A stretch of DNA of 64,000 nucleotides from Paludibacterium denitrificans (lineage in GTDB: Bacteria > Pseudomonadota > Gammaproteobacteria > Burkholderiales > Chromobacteriaceae). Of this stretch, positions 1 to 7,899 are shown in pieces. Position 1 is the first letter of the stretch. Each line of letters opens with the position of its first letter. The position numbers and the translations under genes were made by a program. The notes under the pieces are model-generated. The model had not been told where the DNA came from. It was given only the letters and a program-made list of their open reading frames with translations, and did no database searches. The stretch is from assembly GCF_009707705.1 (NCBI RefSeq), contig NZ_WLYX01000001.1, positions 2,294,001 to 2,358,000 of the forward strand, in the 5' to 3' direction.

Positions 1-582
1 CGCCTGATCCACCCACAAGGCAAACTGCTGCGCCCATTGCGGTATGGCACTGCCTTCCGGCTGCAGGGCCCACAAGTTGTGGGTATAGCTGCCCGAGCCA
101 ATAATCAGCACATTGTCGTCGCGTAGTGCCCGCAAGGCCTGGCCCATCTGGTAGAACACTTCAGCGCTGGCGGCGTGTGGCAGCGAGACGGCGACCAGCG
201 GAATATCCGCCTGCGGATACATGCGCAGCAGTGGCGTCCAGACGCCATGGTCCCAGCCATGCGTGTCCGTTGTGGCGACAGCAAATCCCGCCGCCGCCAA
301 GCGGTCACGCACGTTTTCGGCCAACTTCACATCCGTTACCGCCGGATATTGCAGGGTGTACAGCGCGCGTGGAAAACCACCAAAGTCGTAAACCGTTTCC
401 GGCGCGGCAGTCAGGCTGACGGTGGGGAGCCGCGTTTCCCAGTGGGCGGACAACACCACAATGGCGCGGGGCCGTGGCAAGTCCCGCCCCAGCTGTTCCA
501 GAAAATGCGCTGTTGGGCTGTCTTCCAGCGCCAGCGTCGGCGCGCCGTGGGAGATGAATAGTGCGGGGTGTCGTGTTGTCAT
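1..582 (-). CDS. ygiD: LigB/YgiD-family extradiol dioxygenase, 3' end outside window
   Basis: The reading frame opens at an ATG at 582 on the minus strand and runs without a stop off the left edge (194 codons seen). It starts MTTRHPALFISHGAP and carries the family landmarks SHGAP (near residue 12), SAHWE (near 47), GGFP and THGWDHGVWTPL (near 112), whose His residues are expected zinc ligands. YgiD-type enzymes are non-haem metal dioxygenases that open catechol rings, with 4,5-DOPA the usual test substrate. The physiological substrate is not evident here. No lesion was seen in the visible part. A TTCGGCCAAC repeat lies in the gene at 316-325. The family is certain enough; the symbol is by resemblance. 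Confidence 0.85.
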   Translation of the reverse strand, partial: MTTRHPALFISHGAPTLALEDSPTAHFLEQLGRDLPRPRAIVVLSAHWETRLPTVSLTAAPETVYDFGGFPRALYTLQYPAVTDVKLAENVRDRLAAAGFAVATTDTHGWDHGVWTPLLRMYPQADIPLVAVSLPHAASAEVFYQMGQALRALRDDNVLIIGSGSYTHNLWALQPEGSAIPQWAQQFALWVDQA

Positions 583-767
583 GATGGCATCGCTTGCAAA
601 GTCTTGATGTCACCAGCTTACGGCAGAACCCTGTTCGAACAAACCGGTTATCTGGAAGTATATTGTTTAGTTATGGTAAACAATTGCTTACCTTGTGACG
701 CCAAAGTCCAACCACAGGTTGGCCGAACCGGTTGATTGCTACCAACCGGCCCGGCTGTATTTGCTGG

Positions 768-1764
768 TCAATCCCAAGGGACATCCGACGAGGTGTTATC
801 GCCAGACGACGCTGGCGCGGATGACGTCGCGACCGGTGCCGCCGCCGTTGATCCGCCCGCTTGGCTCTCCTCCAAGCCACCCAGCGCCTCAACCAGCTCA
901 TCCACCAGTTCGCCCAGCTCCGCGCTCATCAGCGTAAAGGTCGCCTCGAACAAGCTCTCGCGGTCATCGCTTACCCGGCTGGCTTCTTCCTGCAACACAT
1001 CCAGAAATTGAATCCGCTTCAACTGCAATTGATCGGTCAAGACAAAACGGATGCGCTCACGCCAGATCAGCCCAACCCGCGTCACCTGTTTGCCGGTGGC
1101 AATATGCTGGCGGATTTCCTCGGCCGTCAGGTCCATGCGCGTGCAACGGATAACCGCGCCATTTTCGCTGCTGTCCTTCAACTCGCAATCGGCATCCAGC
1201 TCAAAACCGACCGGTGCTTCCCCGGCGGCCAGCCAGTCGGTCATCGCCGTGTGCGGCGCAATCTGCGTGCGTGGCAGAGCGGCCGGGAAGGGCGGCAGCG
1301 CTTCACGTAATTTGGATACCAGCGCTTCGGCCTTGCTTGCCGTGCCCGAGTCCACCATCAGCCAACCACGCTGGGTATCCAGATAGGCCGTCATGCGGCT
1401 GGTACGGACAAACGCCCGCGGCAGCAAATCGTCCGTAATCTGCTCTTTGATGGCCTGTTTTTCCTTTCGGCCAACCTTGCGCAGTTCCTTGTCCTCGATT
1501 TCGCTGACTTTGAGTTCGACAAAATCACGGATCACCCCCCGCTTACAGCACCTTGTCTTCGCGTTTCAGCGTTACCAACTGGCAGTCACGAACCGCAAAT
1601 ACCGGCGAATCCAGATGCGCGGCCGGAGGTACCCAGCCCTCAAAAAACCAGTCCAGCCCACCACAGTGTTGAAAAGGCGTTTTATCCAGTGCATCAGCAA
1701 GTTGCGCCGTTTCAACGGGGAATTCCTTGCTCAAACGATAAAAAGAGAGTTGCTTAAACCACAT
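768..1764 (-). CDS. rdgC: Recombination-associated protein RdgC (frame broken near 1540)
   Basis: The start is the ATG at 1764, giving MWFKQLSFYRL, the usual RdgC N-terminus; the body continues through VIRDFVELKVSEIEDKELRK and ends in a low-complexity Ala/Ser tail and DVPWD. RdgC is a ring-shaped DNA-binding protein that modulates RecA and protects against aberrant recombination. The sequence breaks at 1535-1548: a TAA appears and the frame shifts by one. Reading the plus strand, GCTTACAGC stands where GCTGGCAGC would restore the frame together with one C fewer in the adjacent C run. This is the same lesion class seen across the window, so I treat the gene as functional. Length about 330 residues fits the family. 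Confidence 0.88.
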
Positions 1765-1857
1765 AATTGTTCCATAATGCGCGTCCTCTGATGGCGCTAA
1801 TTGTACTCCCTCCCGGAGCACCGTAGCAGACTGTCAGATGCAGTAACAGCAAGTATT

Positions 1858-1934
1858 CGGGGTGTAGCTTAGCCCGGTAGAGCGCTACGTTCGGGACGTA
1901 GAGGCCGGAGGTTCGAATCCTCTCACCCCGACCA
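1858..1934 (+). tRNA. tRNA-Pro (CGG)
   Basis: A 77-nt cloverleaf beginning with C1 and ending in an encoded CCA. The anticodon loop reads TTCGGGA, giving anticodon CGG, and the T arm contains GGTTCGAATCC. The C1:G72 acceptor start is typical of tRNA-Pro. It is nearly identical to the copy at 2007-2083. Confidence 0.95.
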
Positions 1935-2006
1935 AAATGCTTGTAAAAATTTGTTGTTTATGGTACATTTCACCCCCTCGGTTTCTTGCCGAGAAATTGA
2001 AAAAAG

Positions 2007-2083
2007 CGGAGTGTAGCTTAGCCTGGTAGAGCGCTACGTTCGGGACGTAGAGGCCGGAGGTTCGAATCCTCTCACTCCGACCA
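2007..2083 (+). tRNA. tRNA-Pro (CGG), second copy
   Basis: Same structure and anticodon loop as the copy about 70 bases upstream, with a compensated difference in the acceptor stem (CGGAGTG paired with CACTCCG). CCA is encoded. A hairpin with a T run follows at 2092-2119. Confidence 0.95.
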
Positions 2084-2091
2084 GATTTAAA

Positions 2092-2119
2092 AAGCCTTGA
2101 GCCGTTTCAAGGCTTTTTT
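2092..2119 (+). terminator. Intrinsic terminator after tRNA-Pro
   Basis: AAGCCTTGA pairs with TCAAGGCTT around a short loop and is followed by a run of T. It ends the tRNA-Pro unit, so tRNA-Thr downstream may have its own promoter. Confidence 0.75.
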
Positions 2120-2132
2120 GCCAAGTTGGTTA

Positions 2133-2208
2133 GCCGGTGTAGCTCAGTTGGTAGAGCAGCGCATTCGTAATGCGAAGGTCGGGGGTTCAACTCCTCTCAC
2201 CGGCACCA
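2133..2208 (+). tRNA. tRNA-Thr (CGT)
   Basis: A 76-nt cloverleaf with acceptor GCCGGTG/CACCGGC, anticodon loop TTCGTAA (anticodon CGT) and encoded CCA. A terminator hairpin follows at 2222. Confidence 0.95.
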
Positions 2209-2221
2209 TTCAAATATTTAA

Positions 2222-2252
2222 GGGTTACAGCATTTTTTGCTGTAACCTTTTT
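2222..2252 (+). terminator. Intrinsic terminator after tRNA-Thr
   Basis: GGTTACAGC pairs with GCTGTAACC around a six-T loop, followed by a five-T run. Confidence 0.85.
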
Positions 2253-2388
2253 CGTTGCTGGTTCCATGCTTCCTTGACCAAAATTACATGCAGGAGCATT
2301 GAAAAATGAGTGATGCCTACTCTGGTTTGATTCAAACTAGAGTAGTTTCCTTTCTCTTTGCTAACCGAAATCCGCCCCCTAGTCGTGA

Positions 2389-3117
2389 TAGACATTCTGG
2401 AAGCGGAGCATCGCCAGTAAATGCTCTTCCTGTTTACCGGAAAACCGCAGCGGGGTGCAAAATTCTCACTATCTTTAAATGTTCCAAACAGTCGGTCCCA
2501 CCAAGTGATGTCTCCAAAGTTGTACTGATGTACGTCCAGTTCATGATGAATCGAATGATGTTCTGGCCGTTGGATGAACCATCCAAGCCACATTGGGGTA
2601 CGAATGTTAGCATGATAAAAGTACTCTCCTGCGGCACTGAATAGTGATGTCCGGGCACCTGCCTCGGCAGTCCCTCCGAAAATGCAGTAGACGAGTAAGC
2701 TGGTGATGATCAAGTCCGACGCAATTTCTATTGGATGTTTGTAAAAGGATGTCAGTACTTCGATACGGCTAGGGCTGTGATGGAGCTGATGGAAAATCAC
2801 CCAGAAACCGTTAGCATGTCTTATGCGGTGCCACCAGTAGAATACGAAGGTGCCAACAAACCAATAAAATGCACCTTCCAGAGCGGGGCTCTGCCATGCT
2901 CCCAGATGAAATAGGGCATGCCCGCGAAAAAATCGATTCCGGGTTAAGCCACCCAACCCGACCAAGGCTAGTTGGGCGAGGTTCATCAGTACAGCGCGGC
3001 CGTACCAGCCATGTGAATACGGAAGTTCTCTACCGGATAGATACATTCCAATATAAAGAAGGCTATGGTCAGGGTGATAATCAAAGCAGCTGGTAATAGT
3101 TGTTCGTGATATGGCAT
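2389..3117 (-). CDS. Fatty acid hydroxylase / sterol desaturase family membrane protein (two lesions)
   Basis: The start is the ATG at 3117 (MPYHEQLLPAALIIT) and the stop is the TAG at 2389-2391. Hydrophobic segments alternate with the di-iron His motifs of the superfamily: HRIRH (in WWHRIRH), HQLHH and HSIHH. Such enzymes hydroxylate or desaturate lipid chains in the membrane; the substrate cannot be told. Two one-base losses break the frame, near 3036 and near 2429. In both, CCGG stands where CCAGG (coding strand) restores the frame and the family consensus (YPGRELP; GFPGKQEE). Restored length is about 242 residues. It is 71 bases downstream of the YiiX-like gene on the same strand, so co-transcription is likely. 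Confidence 0.8.
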
Positions 3118-3188
3118 GTTGAATAGCCTTGTTTAGATGCGGCTTATAGGACGATAGGTGTTGGTTGTGGTGTCGGGCGAGTAGGTGT

Positions 3189-3887
3189 CTAGGCGTTGAA
3201 ATAGCCATCAAAAACACTGTGTAGTGCAGCGCTTCTTAGCATGCTTGCGGGAGTGATGGTTTCCCGGTTCCACGGGATATTGCCAAAGTACCAGAGTGTC
3301 CAAAATCCCAAGTCAGCGCGAGGATTGCGAGTGAGTAAGGTTGAGAATGTCTCAACTTCGCCAACCGGGGTGCCGGTTGCTTCACGAATTATTTCATGAA
3401 CATAGCGTGAGCAGAACTCTCGTTTTGAGTGCAGATTAAATCCGGTGTCGTAAAAAACTCCTAAGCGGGCTCGTGCTGCTTGTTGAAGCCTGTTCTGCTG
3501 GGTATCGGTTAACCCTATGTTCAGACGTTGAACGGAGATCCTTCCTCCTTCTGCAGAGGAGAGGAACCGGGCAAGAGGAGATATACGCGAGAGGGGAAAC
3601 TTGCTTTCTGCGACCAATACCTCACTCCGATTGGCCTCAACAACTATCCCAACATGATTGGTCCAGCTTTGGGTTGTTTCCGCTACCTTGTGGAAAGGGT
3701 AGGCGGGCACGCGAATAAATAGAATGTCGCCCGCAGTCAGCTTGGTAGAGAGTCCTTCCAGGCTGATCTGTGCTGCGGGATTGCAGGTTTCTGTCTGTGT
3801 TGCACAGGCCGAAGCGGAGGACGTTACTCTTCTAGGCAAACGAGACGTAGTCAGTTTAACGATGGATTGTAAATGTCTCTTTGTCAT
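3189..3887 (-). CDS. YiiX/YebB-type permuted papain-like (C92) protein
   Basis: 232 residues, uninterrupted. The core is GDILFIRVPAYPFHKVAE, then SWTNHVGIVVE, with the catalytic His expected in NHVGIV (near residue 79), and the circularly permuted Cys in FCSRYVHEII (near residue 160). This layout, His before Cys, is that of YiiX/YebB amidase-like proteins of the NlpC/P60 superclass, which act on lipid-linked or peptide amides. The N-terminus is basic and then reaches a Cys (SSASAC) that could be a weak lipobox; I do not assert secretion. It precedes the fatty-acid-hydroxylase gene on the same strand and faces the divergent regulator at 4064. Confidence 0.7.
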   Translation of the reverse strand: MTKRHLQSIVKLTTSRLPRRVTSSASACATQTETCNPAAQISLEGLSTKLTAGDILFIRVPAYPFHKVAETTQSWTNHVGIVVEANRSEVLVAESKFPLSRISPLARFLSSAEGGRISVQRLNIGLTDTQQNRLQQAARARLGVFYDTGFNLHSKREFCSRYVHEIIREATGTPVGEVETFSTLLTRNPRADLGFWTLWYFGNIPWNRETITPASMLRSAALHSVFDGYFNA

Positions 3888-4012
3888 AAAGTTCTGCTCC
3901 CTGAAGGTTATTCATAAATCTTTGCCCGCAAACAGCTACGACAAGGTCGCTACAGGCGTATGAAGTAGTAGGGATACTCTGAACTATGCAAATAGAATGT
4001 GAAACCTTCCCA

Positions 4013-4057
4013 TTACAAATTGTAAAATGTAAGCTATGAGGTATCGAATATCGATAC
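4013..4057. promoter_or_regulatory. Two adjacent perfect dyads upstream of the HTH regulator
   Basis: TTACAA-A-TTGTAA lies at 4013-4025 and GTATCGA-ATA-TCGATAC at 4041-4057; the second ends seven bases before the ATG at 4064. Both are perfect inverted repeats. They sit in the divergent spacer between the YiiX-like gene and the regulator, so autoregulation or control of the divergent gene is a reasonable inference. No binding data exist. Confidence 0.5.
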
Positions 4058-4063
4058 TTTCTC

Positions 4064-4831
4064 ATGTCACAAACACTCCAACTGATTGCTACGCTCAAAC
4101 AATTACTCAAAGCCAAAGGTAAAACCTATGCTGCTGTTGCGGAACATCTCGGCCTGAGCGAATCCAGCGTGAAACGTCAATTTGCCCAGCAGAGCCTTAA
4201 TTTGCGTACGCTGGAAGCTATCTGTGCTTTCATTCAGTTGGAGTTTGTCGATCTGATTCAGGCTGCTGAAGCTTCGCAACCGCATCTACGCCAACTTAGC
4301 GAGGCTCAAGAGGCTGAGTTGGTGACGGATCCCAAAAGAGTGCTGGTGGCCGTGTGTGTGCTTAATCATTGGAACATGGAGAGGATCGTTGCGACCTATT
4401 GCCTGAGTGATGCGGAATGCATTAGGCATTTACTGGAACTTGATCGTATCGGTTTGATACGGCTACTACCTGAAAATCGCATAAAGTTACGCATTGAACG
4501 CGATTTTGAATGGCGTCCGGATGGGCCGATCCACCGTTTTTTCCAGAAAAGGGTACAAGGCGATTTTCTTGACTCGGGTTTCAATCATTCAGGGGAATGC
4601 CTGCTTTTTCAACAGGCAATGTTATCACCTGCTGATAATCAACGATTCCAGAAGAAGATGCGCCAGTTGCTTCAGGAGTTTACTGAATTACATCAGGAAG
4701 GGGTGGCTCGTGTGACAGAAGAGAGGGATGGAACCAGTCTGCTGCTCGCTTTGCGCCCGTGGGAACCCCTCGTTTTCCAATCAATGCGCAGGGTTCCAGA
4801 TGAAAGAAAGTATGAACAGGCGCAGGTTTAG
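4064..4831 (+). CDS. XRE-like HTH transcriptional regulator
   Basis: 255 residues. An N-terminal helix-turn-helix (residues about 8-62) reads KTYAAVAEHLGLSESSVKR followed by LRTLEAICAFI, typical of Cro/C1-like proteins. The remaining 190 residues carry no motif I recognise and may be a sensing or oligomerisation domain. It sits alone on the plus strand between the YiiX-like pair and the 3' end of the T6SS left arm, with two dyads just upstream. Its target is unknown. A role in T6SS control is possible from position only. Confidence 0.75.
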   Translation: MSQTLQLIATLKQLLKAKGKTYAAVAEHLGLSESSVKRQFAQQSLNLRTLEAICAFIQLEFVDLIQAAEASQPHLRQLSEAQEAELVTDPKRVLVAVCVLNHWNMERIVATYCLSDAECIRHLLELDRIGLIRLLPENRIKLRIERDFEWRPDGPIHRFFQKRVQGDFLDSGFNHSGECLLFQQAMLSPADNQRFQKKMRQLLQEFTELHQEGVARVTEERDGTSLLLALRPWEPLVFQSMRRVPDERKYEQAQV

Positions 4832-5001
4832 CCAAATTGACGATAGCCTTGGGAGCATGTGGTGGTCCGATGTTCGGGCCGTTGGCCTACTCTCCGCATG
4901 GCATAAATAATATAAACATTGTCCCAGTTGTTGTTACAACAAACGGTTTGGGAACGGAATAGTCCTTACTGGCATCCATGACATGAATACGCGTGGCATG
5001 A

Positions 5002-5029
5002 GTCCATCAACCACACATGATTGATGGAC
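5002..5029. terminator. Hairpin in the tssA/regulator convergent spacer
   Basis: GTCCATCAA pairs with TTGATGGAC. It lies in the 4832-5101 spacer between convergent genes, followed on the plus strand by a smaller stem and TCTTTT. It may terminate one or both units, but the T run is weak. Nothing else was seen in this 270-base stretch. Confidence 0.4.
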
Positions 5030-5101
5030 TGCTAGCGCAGTCAGTCTTTTACAGAATTCCCAGATTTGGAACCGGCGGATTGCCGTATTCGAATTTTCCG
5101 G

Positions 5102-6175
5102 CTATTCGCAATCAAGCAGTTCTCGTAACTGGCTTAGCGTTGAATCGTCCTTGATGACATGCTGCAGCCATTCTTCCAGACTCATTTCTGCCCAGCGCGC
5201 TGCTCGTTCAGCCAACAGCGAGACCGGGCTATGTGGTTCGTGGGCCCGGAAGTAATGTGCTACTTGACCTAGCATTTGTATGGCTTGTTCGCGGGAGGCA
5301 ATCTGGCCGTCAAATGGTGCCGTGGGCGTGGAGCTGTGGACGATAGTTGAACTGTCTGCTTTTGGCATGCTAGATGGTCCTTTGGCTGCAGTCACTGGCG
5401 GGGTGCTGACGGAACTGGTGTGCTGTTTGCGATAACGCAGCACTAGATCCCGGCTGGCGTAAATGGCATTACGTATTTCCACCAGACTTGGAGCATGGTT
5501 TCCCAACTTGCTATCTACCTGTTGTTCCAGTATTTCGTACTGGGACAAAGCTTGCACCAGTTGGTCATGCAAGCCGGAGAACCAGTTGGCACCTGATTGA
5601 GCGGCCGCTTTCTCGAAAGTTTCCCCTGCCAGTTTGCCTTCGGCCAACGCTGCGTCGCGTGCGGCAGGGTCTTTTAGCCCAAGGTTGTCTACTTCGCGCG
5701 ATTCTTGCCAGTCTTGCCAGCTATAGCCGCCAAATTCAGGCTTGAGCAGTGGGGCGGTTCGGATGGCTGCTGCCAATTGGTGATTCAGCCATTCGAGCTT
5801 GCCTGTGCGTTCGTCGGGATCCTGCTCGTCCAGTTCCGGGTAGCCATTTTCCCAGTAGCGTTCGATCCAGCCGTTGAGCAGAGTGAGCCCGTCACTAAGT
5901 CTTGCCACTCCGTGTTGGCGTACCCACGCTTCGGCCAACCAGACGAGCAGTTGCAGATCTTTACTTTGTTCGGTGAAAGAGGCTTCGCACAGGCGGACTA
6001 CTCGCGGCCATTCTGCCACTTTCAGCGCTTGTTCCCATTCTCCTTGTGCTAGGCCTAGGTCATCGCTGCGGCGCGCTTCGCGAATCTGATCGAACAGGGC
6101 GGAGTAGGCCAAGTCTTCTCCGGCCGGATTATCTCCGGCAACGGGGCTGAGCAGGGCTTCGATCGTGTCTTGCAT
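5102..6175 (-). CDS. tssA: T6SS protein TssA (ImpA N-terminal family)
   Basis: 357 residues, intact. It opens [24 protein letters not shown], with the ImpA_N signature (P...GDNPAGEDL...[11 protein letters not shown]) and the long helical region typical of TssA. TssA caps or primes the sheath and coordinates tail polymerisation with the baseplate. This is a short-class TssA with a distinct C-terminal segment after a Ser/Thr/Pro linker near residue 255. It is the last gene of the left arm, 52 bases after the PAAR gene. Confidence 0.9.
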   Translation of the reverse strand: MQDTIEALLSPVAGDNPAGEDLAYSALFDQIREARRSDDLGLAQGEWEQALKVAEWPRVVRLCEASFTEQSKDLQLLVWLAEAWVRQHGVARLSDGLTLLNGWIERYWENGYPELDEQDPDERTGKLEWLNHQLAAAIRTAPLLKPEFGGYSWQDWQESREVDNLGLKDPAARDAALAEGKLAGETFEKAAAQSGANWFSGLHDQLVQALSQYEILEQQVDSKLGNHAPSLVEIRNAIYASRDLVLRYRKQHTSSVSTPPVTAAKGPSSMPKADSSTIVHSSTPTAPFDGQIASREQAIQMLGQVAHYFRAHEPHSPVSLLAERAARWAEMSLEEWLQHVIKDDSTLSQLRELLDCE

Positions 6176-6227
6176 GATTTTTCCTGTAAAAAATGTCAGC
6201 CCCTGCCTATTTCTGGCAGGGTGGAGA

Positions 6228-6458
6228 TCAATACGGCTCCACAGCTGGTTTTATGGCCTTCCGGGCCACGGGTTTACCACCAACGAGCCAACTGCTGTCG
6301 CCTTCGACGATGGTGCAGCTGCCATGTCCCCGGCGCGGGCACGTGACTGAATCACCTAGGCAAGCTACCTGTTTGCCAAACAGGGTGGTACTGGACGCAG
6401 CACTCACCACATGCCCTCCGTGGTCTGTGGGGTCGCCCAACCGGATAACGCGTTTCAT
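6228..6458 (-). CDS. PAAR-repeat spike-tip protein
   Basis: 76 residues starting [17 protein letters not shown]. The repeated pattern [26 protein letters not shown] and LVGGKPVAR is that of a single-domain PAAR protein, which sharpens the VgrG trimer and can carry effectors. There is no C-terminal extension, so it is not itself a toxin. Its ATG overlaps the stop of the upstream gene (ATGA), indicating translational coupling. Confidence 0.9.
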   Translation of the reverse strand: MKRVIRLGDPTDHGGHVVSAASSTTLFGKQVACLGDSVTCPRRGHGSCTIVEGDSSWLVGGKPVARKAIKPAVEPY

Positions 6459-7885
6459 GATGACATTTCCTCTAGTGGCGGCCCTGGCAACGCTGAGGCT
6501 GGCGTCTTCCGGCCAAATTGTGCCAGCAATACCGGGGCCTCCAAGGCATGGCTGCGGGTGATGGCTAAGGCAGTCAGCAGTGCGCCGGTAGCCGCGCCGT
6601 TGTTGCCCCATTCGCGCACGCTATTACAGGCCTGGTCGATGGGATGAATTTCGGTCTGATGGTGGCTGAGTGCACTGGACAGTGCGCTTAGCCTGGCTCC
6701 GCCGACCTGTACGTCACCACTGTTGTGTACCAGCCATTCCAGGCTTGTCGTCCGATTGGCCTCGGGCTTGGCATCTTCTTCGCTGAATGGGTAGTCAAGC
6801 AGCATGGCATTTACCAGTGCATTGTCTAGCATGGGCAGCAATTGACGACTCAGTTGCATGGCCCGGTTGGATGAAGCCGCACCATGTACTGGCTGGCTCA
6901 GCTCGGCAAGAATTGGCAAGGCAGCGAGTGATGGTTGCTGGCTGGGGGGGGACAGGTCCCCAGTCTGCACTGGATGCAGAAATTGATTTCTCCCAATACG
7001 GTTGATAGGGATCTTGTGTGTCCAGCGGGGTAGTTTGATCGGTGATCTCAGTACAGGGTAACCCGTTGCGCAGAAACAGTAGACAAACCACGGCCAAACC
7101 GGGTTTGCCGCGCCGTGCAAGGGCCGGGTCCGGCTCAGTGTCGAAGTCGTCATCGTCTTCCAGTTGCAGGATTGGGGCGTCTGCCGCCAGTAGCACTAGC
7201 CCGGGGCATTCCGGCATCTGTAGCAATACTTGTCGGGCGCGTTCGGCGATATCGCCATGACCGGGGAGGAAGCGGCACTCTACCGCTGGAACGGTACCTT
7301 CCAGCGTCTGTGAGGCGGCTTCCTGCTGAATGCTTTTAGCGTGGCTAGCTGTTCGACCCCTGATTCCGATGGAATGCCCTCGGTATACACCGGTAACCAG
7401 GCGGCTCCCGGAGCGGTCAGATACAAGTCTTCCAATGCTTCACGTTGCGGCGCGGCTAGTGCGGTGAGGATATCGTCATCTTCCAGCTCATCCCGCTCCA
7501 GCGTTAGCCACTGGCAGGTTTCATCCGTTTCGGCCAACCAGGCTGGCTCTTCGCCCATCGGCAGGGCGGTGCAGTATAGCCAGCGGCAGGAAATGGTCTG
7601 CTGCCTTTCGGCCAACTTGGCATAATGCTGCTGGCGTGCCTGTTCGCGTGCCGCGATGCGCTGGGCTTCAGCAGCTTCTTCCGCTTGCCGACGATCTTCT
7701 TCTGCTTTTTTCTCCTTGTGCGTGCTCCACCAACGAAGTGCCAGCGTAACAGCCACGGGTGGCACGATGTGCAGTAACAGCATGGCTGACGGACTGACAC
7801 GTTGCCAACTTACTGGTAGTACCAGCCACAGCAGGCTCCACCAGCCAATGGTGGACCCCCCTAACAGTGCGAGCAATCTCCACAT
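6455..7885 (-). CDS. T6SS-associated membrane protein of unknown function (two homopolymer lesions)
   Basis: About 477 residues once two frame breaks are joined. The N-terminus has two membrane segments (WWSLLWLVLPV and MLLLHIVPPVAVTLAL), followed by a charged coiled-coil stretch rich in Lys, Glu and Ala to about residue 95. After that come an acidic stretch (LQLEDDDDFDTEPD) and a C-terminal half ending [10 protein letters not shown] with no motif I recognise. Breaks lie near 7338 (an A run in CTAAAAGC, one base short) and near 6947 (an eight-base G run). It sits between clpV and PAAR, 15 bases after clpV and overlapping PAAR by ATGA, so it is part of the T6SS operon. Function unknown; a PAAR- or effector-loading accessory is a guess from position. 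Confidence 0.65.
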
Positions 7886-7899
7886 AGTGATCGTGTCCC

